Below, one piece after another: positions 22,058 to 32,361 of a stretch of 64,000 nucleotides of DNA. Where the stretch lies: positions 150,082,060 to 150,146,059 of the forward strand of contig CM037586.1 in NCBI GenBank assembly GCA_021018995.1, in the 5' to 3' direction. The notes beneath the pieces were generated by a model that made no database searches, was not told the DNA's origin, and saw only the letters and a list, made by a program, of their open reading frames with translations. The position numbers and the translations under genes are program-made. The DNA comes from Chloranthus sessilifolius (taxonomy: Eukaryota; Streptophyta; Magnoliopsida; Chloranthales; Chloranthaceae). How positions within the stretch are numbered: position 1 is the first letter of the stretch; every line of letters begins with the position of its first letter.

Positions 22058-24439
22058 ATGCACACGAGATCTTCCAGAGATAAATCTTTAGAACCTCTGA
22101 ATCCTGAGATTGAGCGTACGTGTCGTTCAAATCGAAAAGAAGTTAGAACAGGTCGAGAAGCGAGAACCGAACCATCAATTCAATTCAAAATGAATGCAAA
22201 CGGTTGTGAAAATCAACAGCATGAAAATGAGGAGGAACCAACCCTGAGGGAGTTGTTCGCCCCAATTACTACAAATACCCCTTCTTGCATCACGTATCCT
22301 GCAACACCTGGTGGCAGATTCGAAATCCGTACCAATGTGATACAAATCTTACCAATCTTTCACGGTATGGATAGAGAAGATCCATATCAACATATCAAAG
22401 ACTTTGTTGAAGTCTGTTCATCGGTATATCAAAATTTCAATGAAGAATCTGTGAGATTACGTCTATTTCCTTTCTCTATAAAGGATAAGGCCAAAGCATG
22501 GTTAAACTCGTTACCAGCTGGATCCATAACCACCTGGGATCAAATGGTTAAGAAATTTTTGTCAAAATTCTTTCCCATGGCTAAGACTAATGCCCTAAGA
22601 CGTGAAATCACTGATTTTACACAAGAAGAAGATGAGAGATTCTATCAAGCCTGGGATAGATTCATGGATATCTTATTGAAATGTCCTCACCACGGATTCT
22701 CAAAATGGAGATTGGTCCAATGTTTTTACAACGGATTAGATCAAGCTAATCGACATTTGATTGAATCTATGAACAGTGGAGGATTCTTGGGATTGAGAGA
22801 AAATGAATCTTACCAATTCTTGGAAAAGCTAGCAGAAGACTCACAACAATGGGACTTCTCTAGCAGTCGAGACCAGCCAAAGAAGAATCGAGATCAAGCA
22901 GGAAGCTCAGCAAAGAAAGGAGGATTGTATGTGGTGAAAGAAACACCAGACCTGATGACAAAAATAGATTTCCTCACTCAACAAGTTGAGGAATTGAAAT
23001 TGAAGAAAAATGTAAGTGTTGTAAATGTACAACCAGATCCATGCTCATATTGTGGGAGTCCAATGCACACGGTGACGTTTGTCCGTCATCGCAAAAATTA
23101 CTCAGAGGATCCTAGTGAACAATTGAATGCATTGAACACTTACGGGCGAAATCAGGGAAATGTTTTCAATGAAAACAATCCAAACAGTTGGAAATATCAT
23201 CAGAATTTCTCATGGAAACAGGGAAATCAAAGACCCCAAGGTAGAGGTCAAGGGATGAATTTATACCCGAATCAAAATTTCAATCAGGGACCACAACAAC
23301 AGTTTGGTCAAGGACAATTCCAACATCACTATGGAGGAGGAAACCAATTTTACCAAAATCAGAATCAAAATGTGCAACCTAGGCAATCAAATCAGAATTA
23401 TCAGTTCTCCCAATCAACAAGTCAACCCGGGTTTGCACAAAATTTTCCTCCACCAGGGTTCAATAATCAACAAGGAAATGCTGCTCCACGTCCGTACCAA
23501 AATCAATATCCTCAGAGTGAGGATATGTGGAAGTTTATTCAATCTAATACCTCTTCGATATCAAGGATAGAGACACAATTAGGGCAACTGGCGACACTCC
23601 TCTGCGAGAGAGAAAAGGGATCATTCCCGAGCCAACCAGTCCCAAATCCAAAAGGACAGATGGCTATTGAGCAAGCCTCGACCTCATCTCAGGAGGAGAG
23701 CCAACAACAGATCAAGGCTATCACTACATTGCGATCCGGGAAGGAAGTCGCCAACAAAGTAGAAATGCCAGAAGAAGATGAGAAGCATGAGCCTGATGTC
23801 GAAATTGAGAAGGACAAGGAAGTAGCAGAAGAAGAGATACAACAAAAACAACAGAAGAAGATTGAAGATAAGAACGAGAGAGAGAAGAATTTCATACCCA
23901 AAGCCCCATATCCTCAAAGGCTAGTGGGACCGAAGAAGAATCGCGATCAGGAAGGAATCATTGAAATGTTTAAGCAACTGAAAATAAATATCCCCTTCCT
24001 AGACGCCATTCAACAGGTGCCAGCATATGCTAGGTTTCTAAAGGAATTAGTCACGATAAAGCGAAAGACTAATGTCCCGAAGAAAGCCTTCTTAGCAGAA
24101 CAGGTAAGTTCAGTTCTACAAGCGAGACTCCCAATTAAATATAAGGACCCAGGATGTCCTACAATTTCAATCATCATAGGGGAGAATCGCATCGATCAAG
24201 CACTCTTAGACCTTGGAGCAAGTGTCAATCTGCTGGCTTACACGGTGTACAAGGAACTTGAGTTCGGGGAACTAAAACCTCTGACTATGACCCTTCAACT
24301 TGCTGACAGGTCAATTAAGATTCCTAGGGGAATAATCGAAGATGTTCTGATCAAAGTAGACACCTTCTACTTTCCAGTTGACTTTGTTGTATTGGATACT
24401 GGAACCCACTCCTCAAAGATACGAAACAATGTTCTGTAA
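22058..24439 (+). CDS. Athila gag plus protease, 793 codons
   Basis: One long open frame. It has an Arg/Ser-rich start, the capsid block (LRELFAP about residue 64, FHGMDREDPYQHIKDF about 107, then the AWLNSLP and FLSKFFP region), and a linker rich in Asn/Gln. A zinc-knuckle start CSYCGSPMH (residue ~333) has lost its last Cys. A Glu/Lys-rich spacer follows, and the protease site ALLDLGASVNLL (about residue 720) has the DLGAS form usual in Athila. The frame stops at 24437-24439, just where the protease should run on into pol, so a frameshift is likely. It would form the particle and process it. The leader is rich in A-runs and paired palindromes. Family certain; function doubtful because of the knuckle damage. 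Confidence 0.93.
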   Translation: MHTRSSRDKSLEPLNPEIERTCRSNRKEVRTGREARTEPSIQFKMNANGCENQQHENEEEPTLRELFAPITTNTPSCITYPATPGGRFEIRTNVIQILPIFHGMDREDPYQHIKDFVEVCSSVYQNFNEESVRLRLFPFSIKDKAKAWLNSLPAGSITTWDQMVKKFLSKFFPMAKTNALRREITDFTQEEDERFYQAWDRFMDILLKCPHHGFSKWRLVQCFYNGLDQANRHLIESMNSGGFLGLRENESYQFLEKLAEDSQQWDFSSSRDQPKKNRDQAGSSAKKGGLYVVKETPDLMTKIDFLTQQVEELKLKKNVSVVNVQPDPCSYCGSPMHTVTFVRHRKNYSEDPSEQLNALNTYGRNQGNVFNENNPNSWKYHQNFSWKQGNQRPQGRGQGMNLYPNQNFNQGPQQQFGQGQFQHHYGGGNQFYQNQNQNVQPRQSNQNYQFSQSTSQPGFAQNFPPPGFNNQQGNAAPRPYQNQYPQSEDMWKFIQSNTSSISRIETQLGQLATLLCEREKGSFPSQPVPNPKGQMAIEQASTSSQEESQQQIKAITTLRSGKEVANKVEMPEEDEKHEPDVEIEKDKEVAEEEIQQKQQKKIEDKNEREKNFIPKAPYPQRLVGPKKNRDQEGIIEMFKQLKINIPFLDAIQQVPAYARFLKELVTIKRKTNVPKKAFLAEQVSSVLQARLPIKYKDPGCPTISIIIGENRIDQALLDLGASVNLLAYTVYKELEFGELKPLTMTLQLADRSIKIPRGIIEDVLIKVDTFYFPVDFVVLDTGTHSSKIRNNVL

Positions 24440-26330
24440 TTTTAGGAAGACCATTTCGCAACATCGAATGCTCTAATCAATTGCGAAATGGGATAATGAA
24501 TTTATCATTTGGGAACATGAGAATCAATATTTTTTCATATTTCAAACGACTTGAAGATGAAGAACATGCACAAGTTTGCATGATTGATGACATTGTGGAA
24601 AATGAATTTTTTCTTCGTAATATGAGGACCTGTTGCTTTTAGCACATTTTGGCAAAGACTTGATGTGGATAAGGTGATACACGAGGTCAATGAGATGCTA
24701 GACTCAACGCCTCTCTTGGGAGAAGGAGAATGTCAACTGAAAGATAAGAAGAAAGAAGAAGATTGCGAAGACGAATCGCATCAATCAAATGAAGAAGAAA
24801 AATCAAAGCTGGAACTAAAACCCTCCTCATGGATTTGAAATATGCGACACGGATATTGATGAAACTGAGCCAGTAATCATTTCAGCGAATTTAAATGAGG
24901 ACCAAGAAGAAAAGCTCATTGAAGTACTTCAAGACCACAAGAGTGCGATCGAATGGTCTATCAAAGACATTAAAGGAATCAGCCCAACGTCGTGTATGCA
25001 CCGAATTCATCCGAAGAGAGCGCTAAACCTCAAGAGAACCACAACGCCGATTGAATCCCATAATGCAAGAAGTGGTAAGAAATGAGGTCATTGTCGCTAG
25101 ATGTCGGGATCATATATCCAATCTCCGATAGCACATGGGTGAGCCCAACACAAGTGGTTCCCAAAAAGTCCGGAGTTACAAAGGTGGTGAGAAATGAGGA
25201 GAATGAGCTAGTACCAACGAAAGTTCAAACTGGCTGGAGAGTGTGTATTGACTACAGGAAGTTAAATTCCATGACTAGAAAGGATCACTTTCCTCTCCCA
25301 TTCATTGACCAAATGCTAGAAAGATTGGCAGGGCACCAATACTATTGTTTCCTTGACGGCTATTCTGGGTATAATCAAATAGTCATTGCACCAGAGGATC
25401 AAGAAAAGACAACATTCACATGTCCCTTTGGAACGTTTTCTTATCGTCGAATGCCGTTCGGACTTTGCAATGCTCCGGCTACATTCCAAAGGTGTATGCT
25501 GAGTATATTCTCTGATATGGTGGAAAGATTTCTGGAAGTCTTCATGGATGATTTTTCTATTTATGGAGACAACTTCGGTGATTGTTTGTATCATCTTTCT
25601 CTGGTTCTTGCAAGATGTGAAGAGAAAAATCTAGTTCTAAATTGGGAAAAATGTCATTTCATGGTGAAAAGTGGAATCGTCCTGGGACATATCATCTCAT
25701 CCCGTGGTATTGAGGTGGACAAAGCTAAGGTAGAATTAATTTCAAACCTCCCACCACCAAGAACAGTAAAAGAAGTTAGGTCATTTCTTGGACATGCCGG
25801 TTTTTATCGACGTTTCATAAAGGATTTTAGCAAAGTTGCAAAACCATTGTGCCACCTACTGGCTATAGGTGCCCCATTCATCTTTGATGAAAAGTGTACA
25901 CATGCCTTTGAAAGCATTAAGGCAAAATTGGTCAAAGTTCCTATCATCCAATCACCAGTTAGAGCTCCCATTCGAGATAATGTGTGACGCATCGGATTAT
26001 GCGATCGGTGTTTTGGGACAACGGGTGAGAAAGTTCCGCATGTCATTTACTATGCAAGTCGCACCCTCAATGATGCTTAATAATTATTCTACCACCGAAA
26101 AGGAACTCTGGCGGTAGTCTTTGCTTTGGACAAGTTTCGATCCTATTTGTTGGGATCAAAAGTGGTAGTGTTTATCGACCATGCTCTTCGTTACCTCTTT
26201 TCAAAGAAAGATGTAAAGCTCGATTAATCCGATGGATTCTACTCTTACAAGAATTTGACTGAAATCAAAGACAAAAGGATCAGAGAATATAGTTGCTGAT
26301 CATTTGTCTCGAATCATTATTGAAAAAGCT
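24440..26330 (+). pseudogene. Athila pol: reverse transcriptase and RNase H, broken
   Basis: 24440-25080 is protease tail and linker spread over several frames with stops. Frame 25082-25987 holds most of the reverse transcriptase: WRVCIDYRKLN, FLDGYSGYNQI, MPFGLCNAPATFQRCM and the catalytic FMDDFSIYG, with the connection VRSFLGHAGFYRRFI. A frame change near 25975 leads to RNase H start CDASDYAIGV (about 25984). More stops follow, and the C-terminal VADHLSRI is readable near 26292. The catalytic Asp pair is intact, but the chain cannot be translated whole. Confidence 0.9.
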
Positions 26331-27600
26331 GAGGATCTGACTCCAATTTTAGAAAGTTTTCCTGATGAACAATTGTTCACTGTTGAGAATCTGCCATGGT
26401 ATGCAGATCTGATTAACTATTTGGTGACGGATCAGATACCTGAGCAGTGGAATAAAAACGAAAAAGTTGTCTTTCGAGCGCGAGCCAAGCATTATTTCTT
26501 CGAGGACCCGTACCTGTTCAAATATTGTGCTGATCAGATCATCAGAAGGTGCATTCGAGCGAGAACGTCAAAATCATCTCATTTTGTCATGAGTTGTCCT
26601 AGGGAGGACATTTTAGCTCAAAGAAGACTGCAACAAAGATTCTCCAATGTGGATTTTATTGGCCAACAATCTTTAAAGATTGTCATCAGCATTGCATTTC
26701 ATGCAGTAATTGTCAAATGCTGGGCAGAATTTCAAAAAGAAATATGATGCCTTTAAATCCAATCCTGGAAGTTGAACTGTTTGACGTATGGGGAATAGAC
26801 TTCATGGGTCCATTCCCAAATTCTTTTGGAAATTTATACATCTTGGTTGCGGTGGATTATGTCTCAAAATGGGTGGAAGCACTGGCCAGTAAAACCAATG
26901 ACCACAGAGTGGTGGTTAAGTTCCTCAAAAATGAATTATTTCCAAGATTTGGTACTCCACGTGTAATTATTAGTGATGGCGGAAAACACTTTTGTAATAA
27001 AGTTTTCGCTCAGCTGCTGAAGAAATATGGGATCACTCACAGGGTGGCTACACCATACCCCCTTCAAACTAGTGGACAAGTCGAAGTTTCAAATCGAGAA
27101 ATCAAACGTATTCTAGAGAAAACGATAAGGCCCAATCGGAAAGATTGGTCGTTGAAATTAAACGACGCACTCTGGGCCTATCGGACAGCATTCAAGACTC
27201 CCATCGGAATGTCCCCCTATCGGATGGTTTTTGGCAAAGGTTGTCATTTACCTGTTGAACTGGAACATCGGGCCTATTTAACATTAAGTCTTTAAACTTC
27301 GATTTGCAGAGAGCTGGGGATAAGCGAAAATTAGAAATTACAGAATTAGAGGAAGTGCGAGCTGATGCATATGAGTGTGCCAAATCCTACAAGGATCGCA
27401 TGAAGCGTGTTCATGATTCTTCTATTTTGAGAAAATCATTCACTGTGGGGCAGAAGGTGTTGTTGTATAACTCGGAAACTCAAAACCCGTTGGAGCGGTC
27501 CTTTCATTGTCAATCGAGTGTTTCCCAACCAAGCAGCTTGAGTCGCAATTTTGCAATGAAAGTACATTTCGTGTCAATGGGCAACGGGTGAAACCGTTTT
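26331..27600 (+). pseudogene. Athila integrase, broken
   Basis: 26304-26747 covers the spacer (DLTPILESFPDEQL) and a frameshifted zinc-binding N-terminus. Frame 26717-27295 holds the catalytic core: [10 protein letters not shown] (first Asp), [10 protein letters not shown] (second Asp) and [14 protein letters not shown] (Glu), so the D,D,E triad is visible. A stop at 27293-27295 breaks the C-terminal domain, which continues in other frames to about 27600. A stretch CTTGGGAGGCAACCCATG follows at 27710; a similar sequence is a common landmark after Athila pol. Confidence 0.88.
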
Positions 27601-27778
27601 TGGATAATTTTATTGAGAAGATTGATGATCTTGAACTGAGCAATCCTAATCAGTCGGGATAAAATATAAATTTCGGAATGTCGGGCTAGCGACATTAAAC
27701 TTAGCGCTTCTTGGGAGGCAACCCATGTTGTTTTTGTGTTTGTCTAAAGCTAAAAAAAAAAAAAAACACAAAAAGTGT

Positions 27779-28176
27779 GGTCGATCGATCGACCTAACCA
27801 GTCGATCGATCGAGGATCGGAAATGGGAATTAATCAATGCACCAAAAGTTTTCAATTTTGTCTGTTTTGGTCGATCGATCGACACTTCTAGGTTGATCGA
27901 TCAACTATGCGCATTGAAACTTGAATTCAATGCCGTGTCAGTCAGCCTTCTGCATGCGCCAAAGTCGATCGATCGACCTGTAGGGTCGATCAATCGACCA
28001 TTTCAAAAAGTCTTAACGCGCACTGTTCCGACGCCTGGGGAGTATTTCATGTCAGTGTCGCTCGATCGACTTCCTCTGGTCGATCGAGCGACATTAATTT
28101 TGGATATCGCGCTTTGGTTGCGCGTCTTTTCGACGCTGGTGTCGATCGATCGACATATACATGTCGATCGATCGAC
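27779..28176 (+). repeat. Five TCGATCGATCGA palindrome pairs after Athila pol
   Basis: Pairs at 27779-27815, 27869-27905, 27964-28000, 28057-28092 and 28141-28176. Spacers within pairs are 5-8 bases. In the fourth pair the left copy is GTCGCTCGATCGAC and the right copy GTCGATCGAGCGAC, exact reverse complements with matched changes. The pairs fill the non-coding gap between pol and the third ORF. Confidence 0.92.
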
Positions 28177-28311
28177 TTATACATCTCGTCCGAACAGAGG
28201 GGTGCCTCTGTTTCTATTTAAAGGACCGAGCGTCCTCCCTTTTTCCACACCCCTTTCCACGTTTGAAATTCTCTGCAGCGGTCTCTGACATTCCTTCTGA
28301 CATTCTTTGTG

Positions 28312-29414
28312 ATGGCGTCATCCTCTTCCGCCCGCCTTCCGCAGCGTCCTGATGGCGTTTTTCGCGAGCGACCAAAAGGTCGTTTTGCCACTAAAGACCT
28401 ATCCTCTGAATATACTTACGATCTACCGGCATTTCAAGCGATGCCAGAATGCGCCATCTCTCTTGCGTACATCGCTGCGCTCCACCTTCATTTCTTGATG
28501 ACTCCACCTGATATCAACGTCTCGGAGCGGGTCGCCCGCCTATTTTTATCAAAACATGGTTTGGGTGGCTGCCTCCACCATCACCAATGAGGCGGCCCAT
28601 TTCACCGTTTCCATCGATGGTTGGAAGCGAAAAATCTATCCGCGCACGATCGCGGATGTCTTTGGATTGATGGATGAGCGACCATTGGACCACCCACTTG
28701 GTGAAGAATTGGACCTTGAGCAAGGCCCAATGATCGATGATATGTGCAATGGTGTGTATCTTTGGCGCGGAATTGCGACTAACGATCGGCTCTTCACGCG
28801 ACATCCTATTGTGGGATATTGTAGTGTCGTAGTCTTTGCCCACGGGCATACCTCTGAGAATCGGACCTCGGGTGAAGGCCCTATCGGTGCCTACAAGCGC
28901 CTCTGGTTGAACATCCCCGGTTTTTGCATGATTCGATGTGGCGCCGCCACGATGAAATTGTTAACCTCCCGCCGTGACGCGCCTCATCTATTTCCCTCAT
29001 CTGGTGATGCAACTTTTGCACCACCTTGGTTTTCCTTTTTATTTTGATGATAATATTGAGACCTTGGCATTTTATCGCTATGGGCCGTCACAGTGGAGAA
29101 GGAGCATGCGTATGTTGGGCATCGCGATGCCCACCGCCGTCAACGTCGTGCCGAAAAGCGCCAGAAGACGCCGAGCTCGAACCGCGCTGGCGGAACGAAC
29201 CGTAACCGGTCCGCAATGAGGGACCCTCCTCGACTTGATGCAGCTCGGATCAACTCCTTGATCGATGAGCAACAATGACAATATAATCGCAATCTTTCGT
29301 CAGCGATATGATCGGTCATTTATGCATCAGTTGGGTCAACACCTGTGGCCCGATGGCTATGACGAGATGCGAGCTCGCGCTAGGCAGGCGGAGGACGATG
29401 AAGATGATGATTAG
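28312..29414 (+). pseudogene. Athila third ORF (ORF1/env-position protein), broken
   Basis: ATG at 28312; the end is TAG at 29412-29414 after an acidic tail EDDEDDD. It is spread over three frames: 28312-28590, a middle part near 28556-29047, and 28974-29219 containing YFPHLVMQLLHHLGFPF. It lies between pol and the 3' LTR, the place where Athila elements carry an ORF often called env-like or ORF1-like. I see no signal peptide or clear membrane segment, so a structural or unknown role is as likely as an envelope role. GC content is higher than in gag-pol. Confidence 0.6.
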
Positions 29415-29511
29415 GTTTAGGATTTCCTTTTTGTATTGTTTTTGTTGTTGTTACTTTTTAGTTTTAGGTTTCTTAGTATTGTAGGACTAGCCTTTCTTTC
29501 AGTCTTTCGAT

Positions 29512-29551
<40 letters not shown>

Positions 29552-29593
29552 ATAATAAAATTTTTTTTTCTCCTCAGCTTGTGTATCGATAAT

Positions 29594-29839
29594 GATCGAT
29601 CAATCGACCATGACTGGTCGATCGATCGCCTTTGCAAAAAAAAAAAAAAAAAAATCTGATAGTGTCCAGTCGATCAATCGACCATTCATGGTCGATCGAT
29701 CGACTCTGCTGAGGACATCATGTCAGTCGATCAATCGACCATCTCTGGTCGATCGACGATCATCGCCTTTCATTTCTTAGTCCACATTCGTTGACCAGAT
29801 TAGTCGATCGATCGACACTTCTAGGTCGATCGATCGACC
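29594..29839 (+). repeat. Four TCGATC(A/G)ATCGA pairs after Athila ORF3
   Basis: Pairs at 29594-29630, 29669-29704, 29726-29760 and 29803-29839. In three of them the left copy is TCGATCAATCGA and the right copy TCGATCGATCGA. Confidence 0.9.
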
Positions 29840-29976
29840 GACGGCTTCAAAACTTTTAGGTTGTTTAATGCGATAGGATTCTTTGTTTTGCTTCGTAGAC
29901 GTCTTTTACCATATCTCAAACACTCCTTTTCTATTTATTCCATGCTCCCTTCACCCTTCCTTCTCATATTTCATCA

Positions 29977-30240
29977 ATGGCCAGCAGACTTTATTTTACA
30001 AGGTCTACTCTAAGGAAGATGAATGAACCAGCAAAGAAACGGGATCGCTTATCGGGAGCACACCCTCCGTTGGATCTCACCAATGTCAATGTCGTTGATC
30101 TGGATCCTCTCCCTGTTCAGTTTTGGGAAGAGCCAGCACGTAAAAGAGTGAATCGCTCCGTCCAATCAACCCCATCCTTCTCCACTGATATCGAGATGAT
30201 TGATTTGGATGCGCCTCAATTCACCATCTATTCCACCTGA
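29977..30240 (+). CDS. Small ORF in the Athila 3' region, unknown
   Basis: ATG at 29977 to TGA at 30238-30240, 87 codons, basic at the start and Pro/Asp-rich after. It resembles the N-terminus of an Athila-type ORF (Arg/Lys-rich then NVNVVDLDPLP), and a second frame continues to about 30400 with SSSVPHPSSPPS. It may be the remains of a fourth, mutated ORF. No domain recognised. Confidence 0.3.
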   Translation: MASRLYFTRSTLRKMNEPAKKRDRLSGAHPPLDLTNVNVVDLDPLPVQFWEEPARKRVNRSVQSTPSFSTDIEMIDLDAPQFTIYST

Positions 30241-32350
30241 GACTTGGGCGAAATTATATCCATCTCCACAGCTTCGGGATCTGGCCTCGAGTAGTGTGCC
30301 ACACCCATCTTCACCACCGTCGGCAGTGATTCCTGATTCCTTGCATCGGCGTAGGATCACCACTGCAATGTGGGATTTCGCTTCAAAGTCGAAGCCCTGA
30401 GGGACCGATGCGGATGTTTGAGTGTCGATATCAACGAGTTTTTATGATGATCTACGAAGTTTAGGAAGTTTAGGAAGTTTAGGAATTTTAGGAAGTTTCG
30501 GATTAACCCCCGTTCGTTTTGGTCCAATGAGGACATTGCACAACATAGGTTTGGGGGTGAAGTATCTTTTATTTAAAAATAAAAAATAAAAAATAAAAAA
30601 ACTCGGATTTTGGTCGATCAATCGACCCTTCTTGGTCGATCGATCGATTCTTTAGTCGATCAATCGACCCTTCTTGGTCGATCGATCGATCGAGCCCAAA
30701 GGGTATTTTGTATGGAATTTAAAATTTTTCATAAATTATGCGATCTAAGACGAATACTATATGCAATTTCGTTTCATTATTCTTAGAAGAGAAGAGCTGT
30801 TGAAATTACATATAAATCTTAAAACCGCGATTAAGGAGTTTTGCTGTTCGATTTAGTTCACAGAGTTTAAACTACGAAAATTTATCAAATTTGTGAACTG
30901 TAAGGATTTTAGTGGAGATTAAAATCCGGTGAGCTTTAGCGCCAATTTTCCGTCCTTGATGAGTGCTTAAACAAACTCGGAGTTATCTTTGAATACGAAT
31001 TACTCTTGCATGATCTCATACATTTTATTTTGACTTGTGACTTTGCATGACATTAAATTCATATCATTGTGCTAGAACGTATCATATGTTTGCTCAAGAC
31101 AAATAGGCAAAGTTACCATCTTTTGAGGACGTGATTGAAGGCCATCTTTGGCTCGTTTGTGCTTAACATACCCCACCTCATATAAAGTTATCCTTCTAGT
31201 ACCCCTTTGAGCCTATTGAAAAATTTACCTTTATACATTCTTTGATAAGTCACGTTAACCTTTACCCCTTCACCATTTCTGAAATTCAGTTTTACCCTTC
31301 TTATTTCTGAGAAATTAGGAACGAGGGATGGAAATGAACGAAAAGAGAGTAAGTGGAGAGATCTTAGAGTTGTGGTGTTTCGAGAGTGTATGGCAAAAAT
31401 ATATAAAAAAAAAAAGGGAATAAAAAAGATATGAGGTGTTGTAAGAAATAAAATTCAAAAGAAGAAAAATGAGTGAAAAAAAAAAAAAAAAAAAAACAAA
31501 AAGAAGGTTGAGAAAAAGAGTGAGAGATTACGAAGAAAAAAAAGGGGGGAGAGAAGAGAAATAGATGAGTCAAAAGTCAGTTTTCTTTTCCAATTTCTCA
31601 GAAATTTTGAATCCCCGCTTCCATTTTTTTTCTTACCCTTTACGATAACCTTATAAAATACCTTCATGATCCGATCTTGTATGGCTAACTGCTTGGTGGA
31701 GAGCAAATATGTGATAACTATGGAACTTGATATGACATGCTTAGAATATACAAGTATCTATTCTTATGAGATTTATCTTTGTTCATTGATTGCATCGTGT
31801 TTCATTTATCATGTGAGACCTTTTTGCTTGCTTTGTATTGATCTCTCACATGTGTGCGAAAACTTACCCATCATCGGAGCGATTTTAGTCTGAGAAGTAT
31901 ACCTATTGTGACGTTTGAATCAAAGCAGAAATCTATGCAGTTCACAAATAAGATAAATTCTCCAATAAAAATTATTTGATCTGATGAACACATTGAAACA
32001 TCTAAAGATGGGTTCAAAATTTATCTGTAAATTGAAGCATTAGTTTAGCTTAACTAAGCATCAATGGAAATGACATGGCATGCATAGCACTTGCGGAAGA
32101 AATGCATAATGAGATCAATTAATAGATTCCACATAAATCAATGCCTGGAAGTTTGTGGGTAACTTCACTGAAAACCCTCAGGAGACAAAACTCCTCCACT
32201 AGGGATCACCTAGCGGTTTAAAGGCTTGTTGCATATGCTAAATGCAATCGTGTTCCCTACGAAAGTGGCATTCTTTACTTTTCTTAGGTTGTTAGTTTAT
32301 TTTTCAGTATTGTTTATCTTCTCCTTTGCTCGAGGACTAGCAAAGTGTAG
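30241..32350 (+). other. Athila 3' untranslated region
   Basis: No gene. It contains a run of AGTTTAGGA repeats (30456-30501) and an internal polypurine-like CATAGGTTTGGGGGTGA (30544-30560) after AATGAGGACATTGCAC. Two palindrome pairs lie at 30612-30694, and A-rich runs at 30572-30601 and 31478-31497. The last part, 32190-32350, is conserved with the minus-strand Athila (13571-13720). Confidence 0.7.
30612..30694 (+). repeat. Two TCGATC(A/G)ATCGA pairs before the 3' LTR
   Basis: GGTCGATCAATCGACC with GGTCGATCGATCGAT, then GTCGATCAATCGACC with an extended GGTCGATCGATCGATCGAG. The spacer in both pairs contains CTTCTT, so the two pairs are probably a local duplication. Confidence 0.9.
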
Positions 32351-32361
32351 GTTTGGGGGTA
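32351..32361 (+). promoter_or_regulatory. Athila polypurine tract
   Basis: GTTTGGGGGTA directly precedes the 3' LTR TGATG. The same tract precedes the minus-strand Athila LTR at 13561-13571. It primes plus-strand DNA synthesis in LTR elements. Confidence 0.8.

Noticed and set aside
23684-23917. Leu/Phe-rich minus ORF that looks like a membrane protein
   Set aside because: Antisense of the Glu/Lys-rich spacer of Athila gag.
27725-28288. 187-codon ORF after Athila pol
   Set aside because: Its translation is dominated by the TCGATCGATCGA motifs (SIDR/RSID repeats); it lies in the pol-ORF3 spacer and has no domain.
29592-29780. 62-codon ORF with repeated SINRP words
   Set aside because: Same cause: translation of the paired palindromes plus an A-run.
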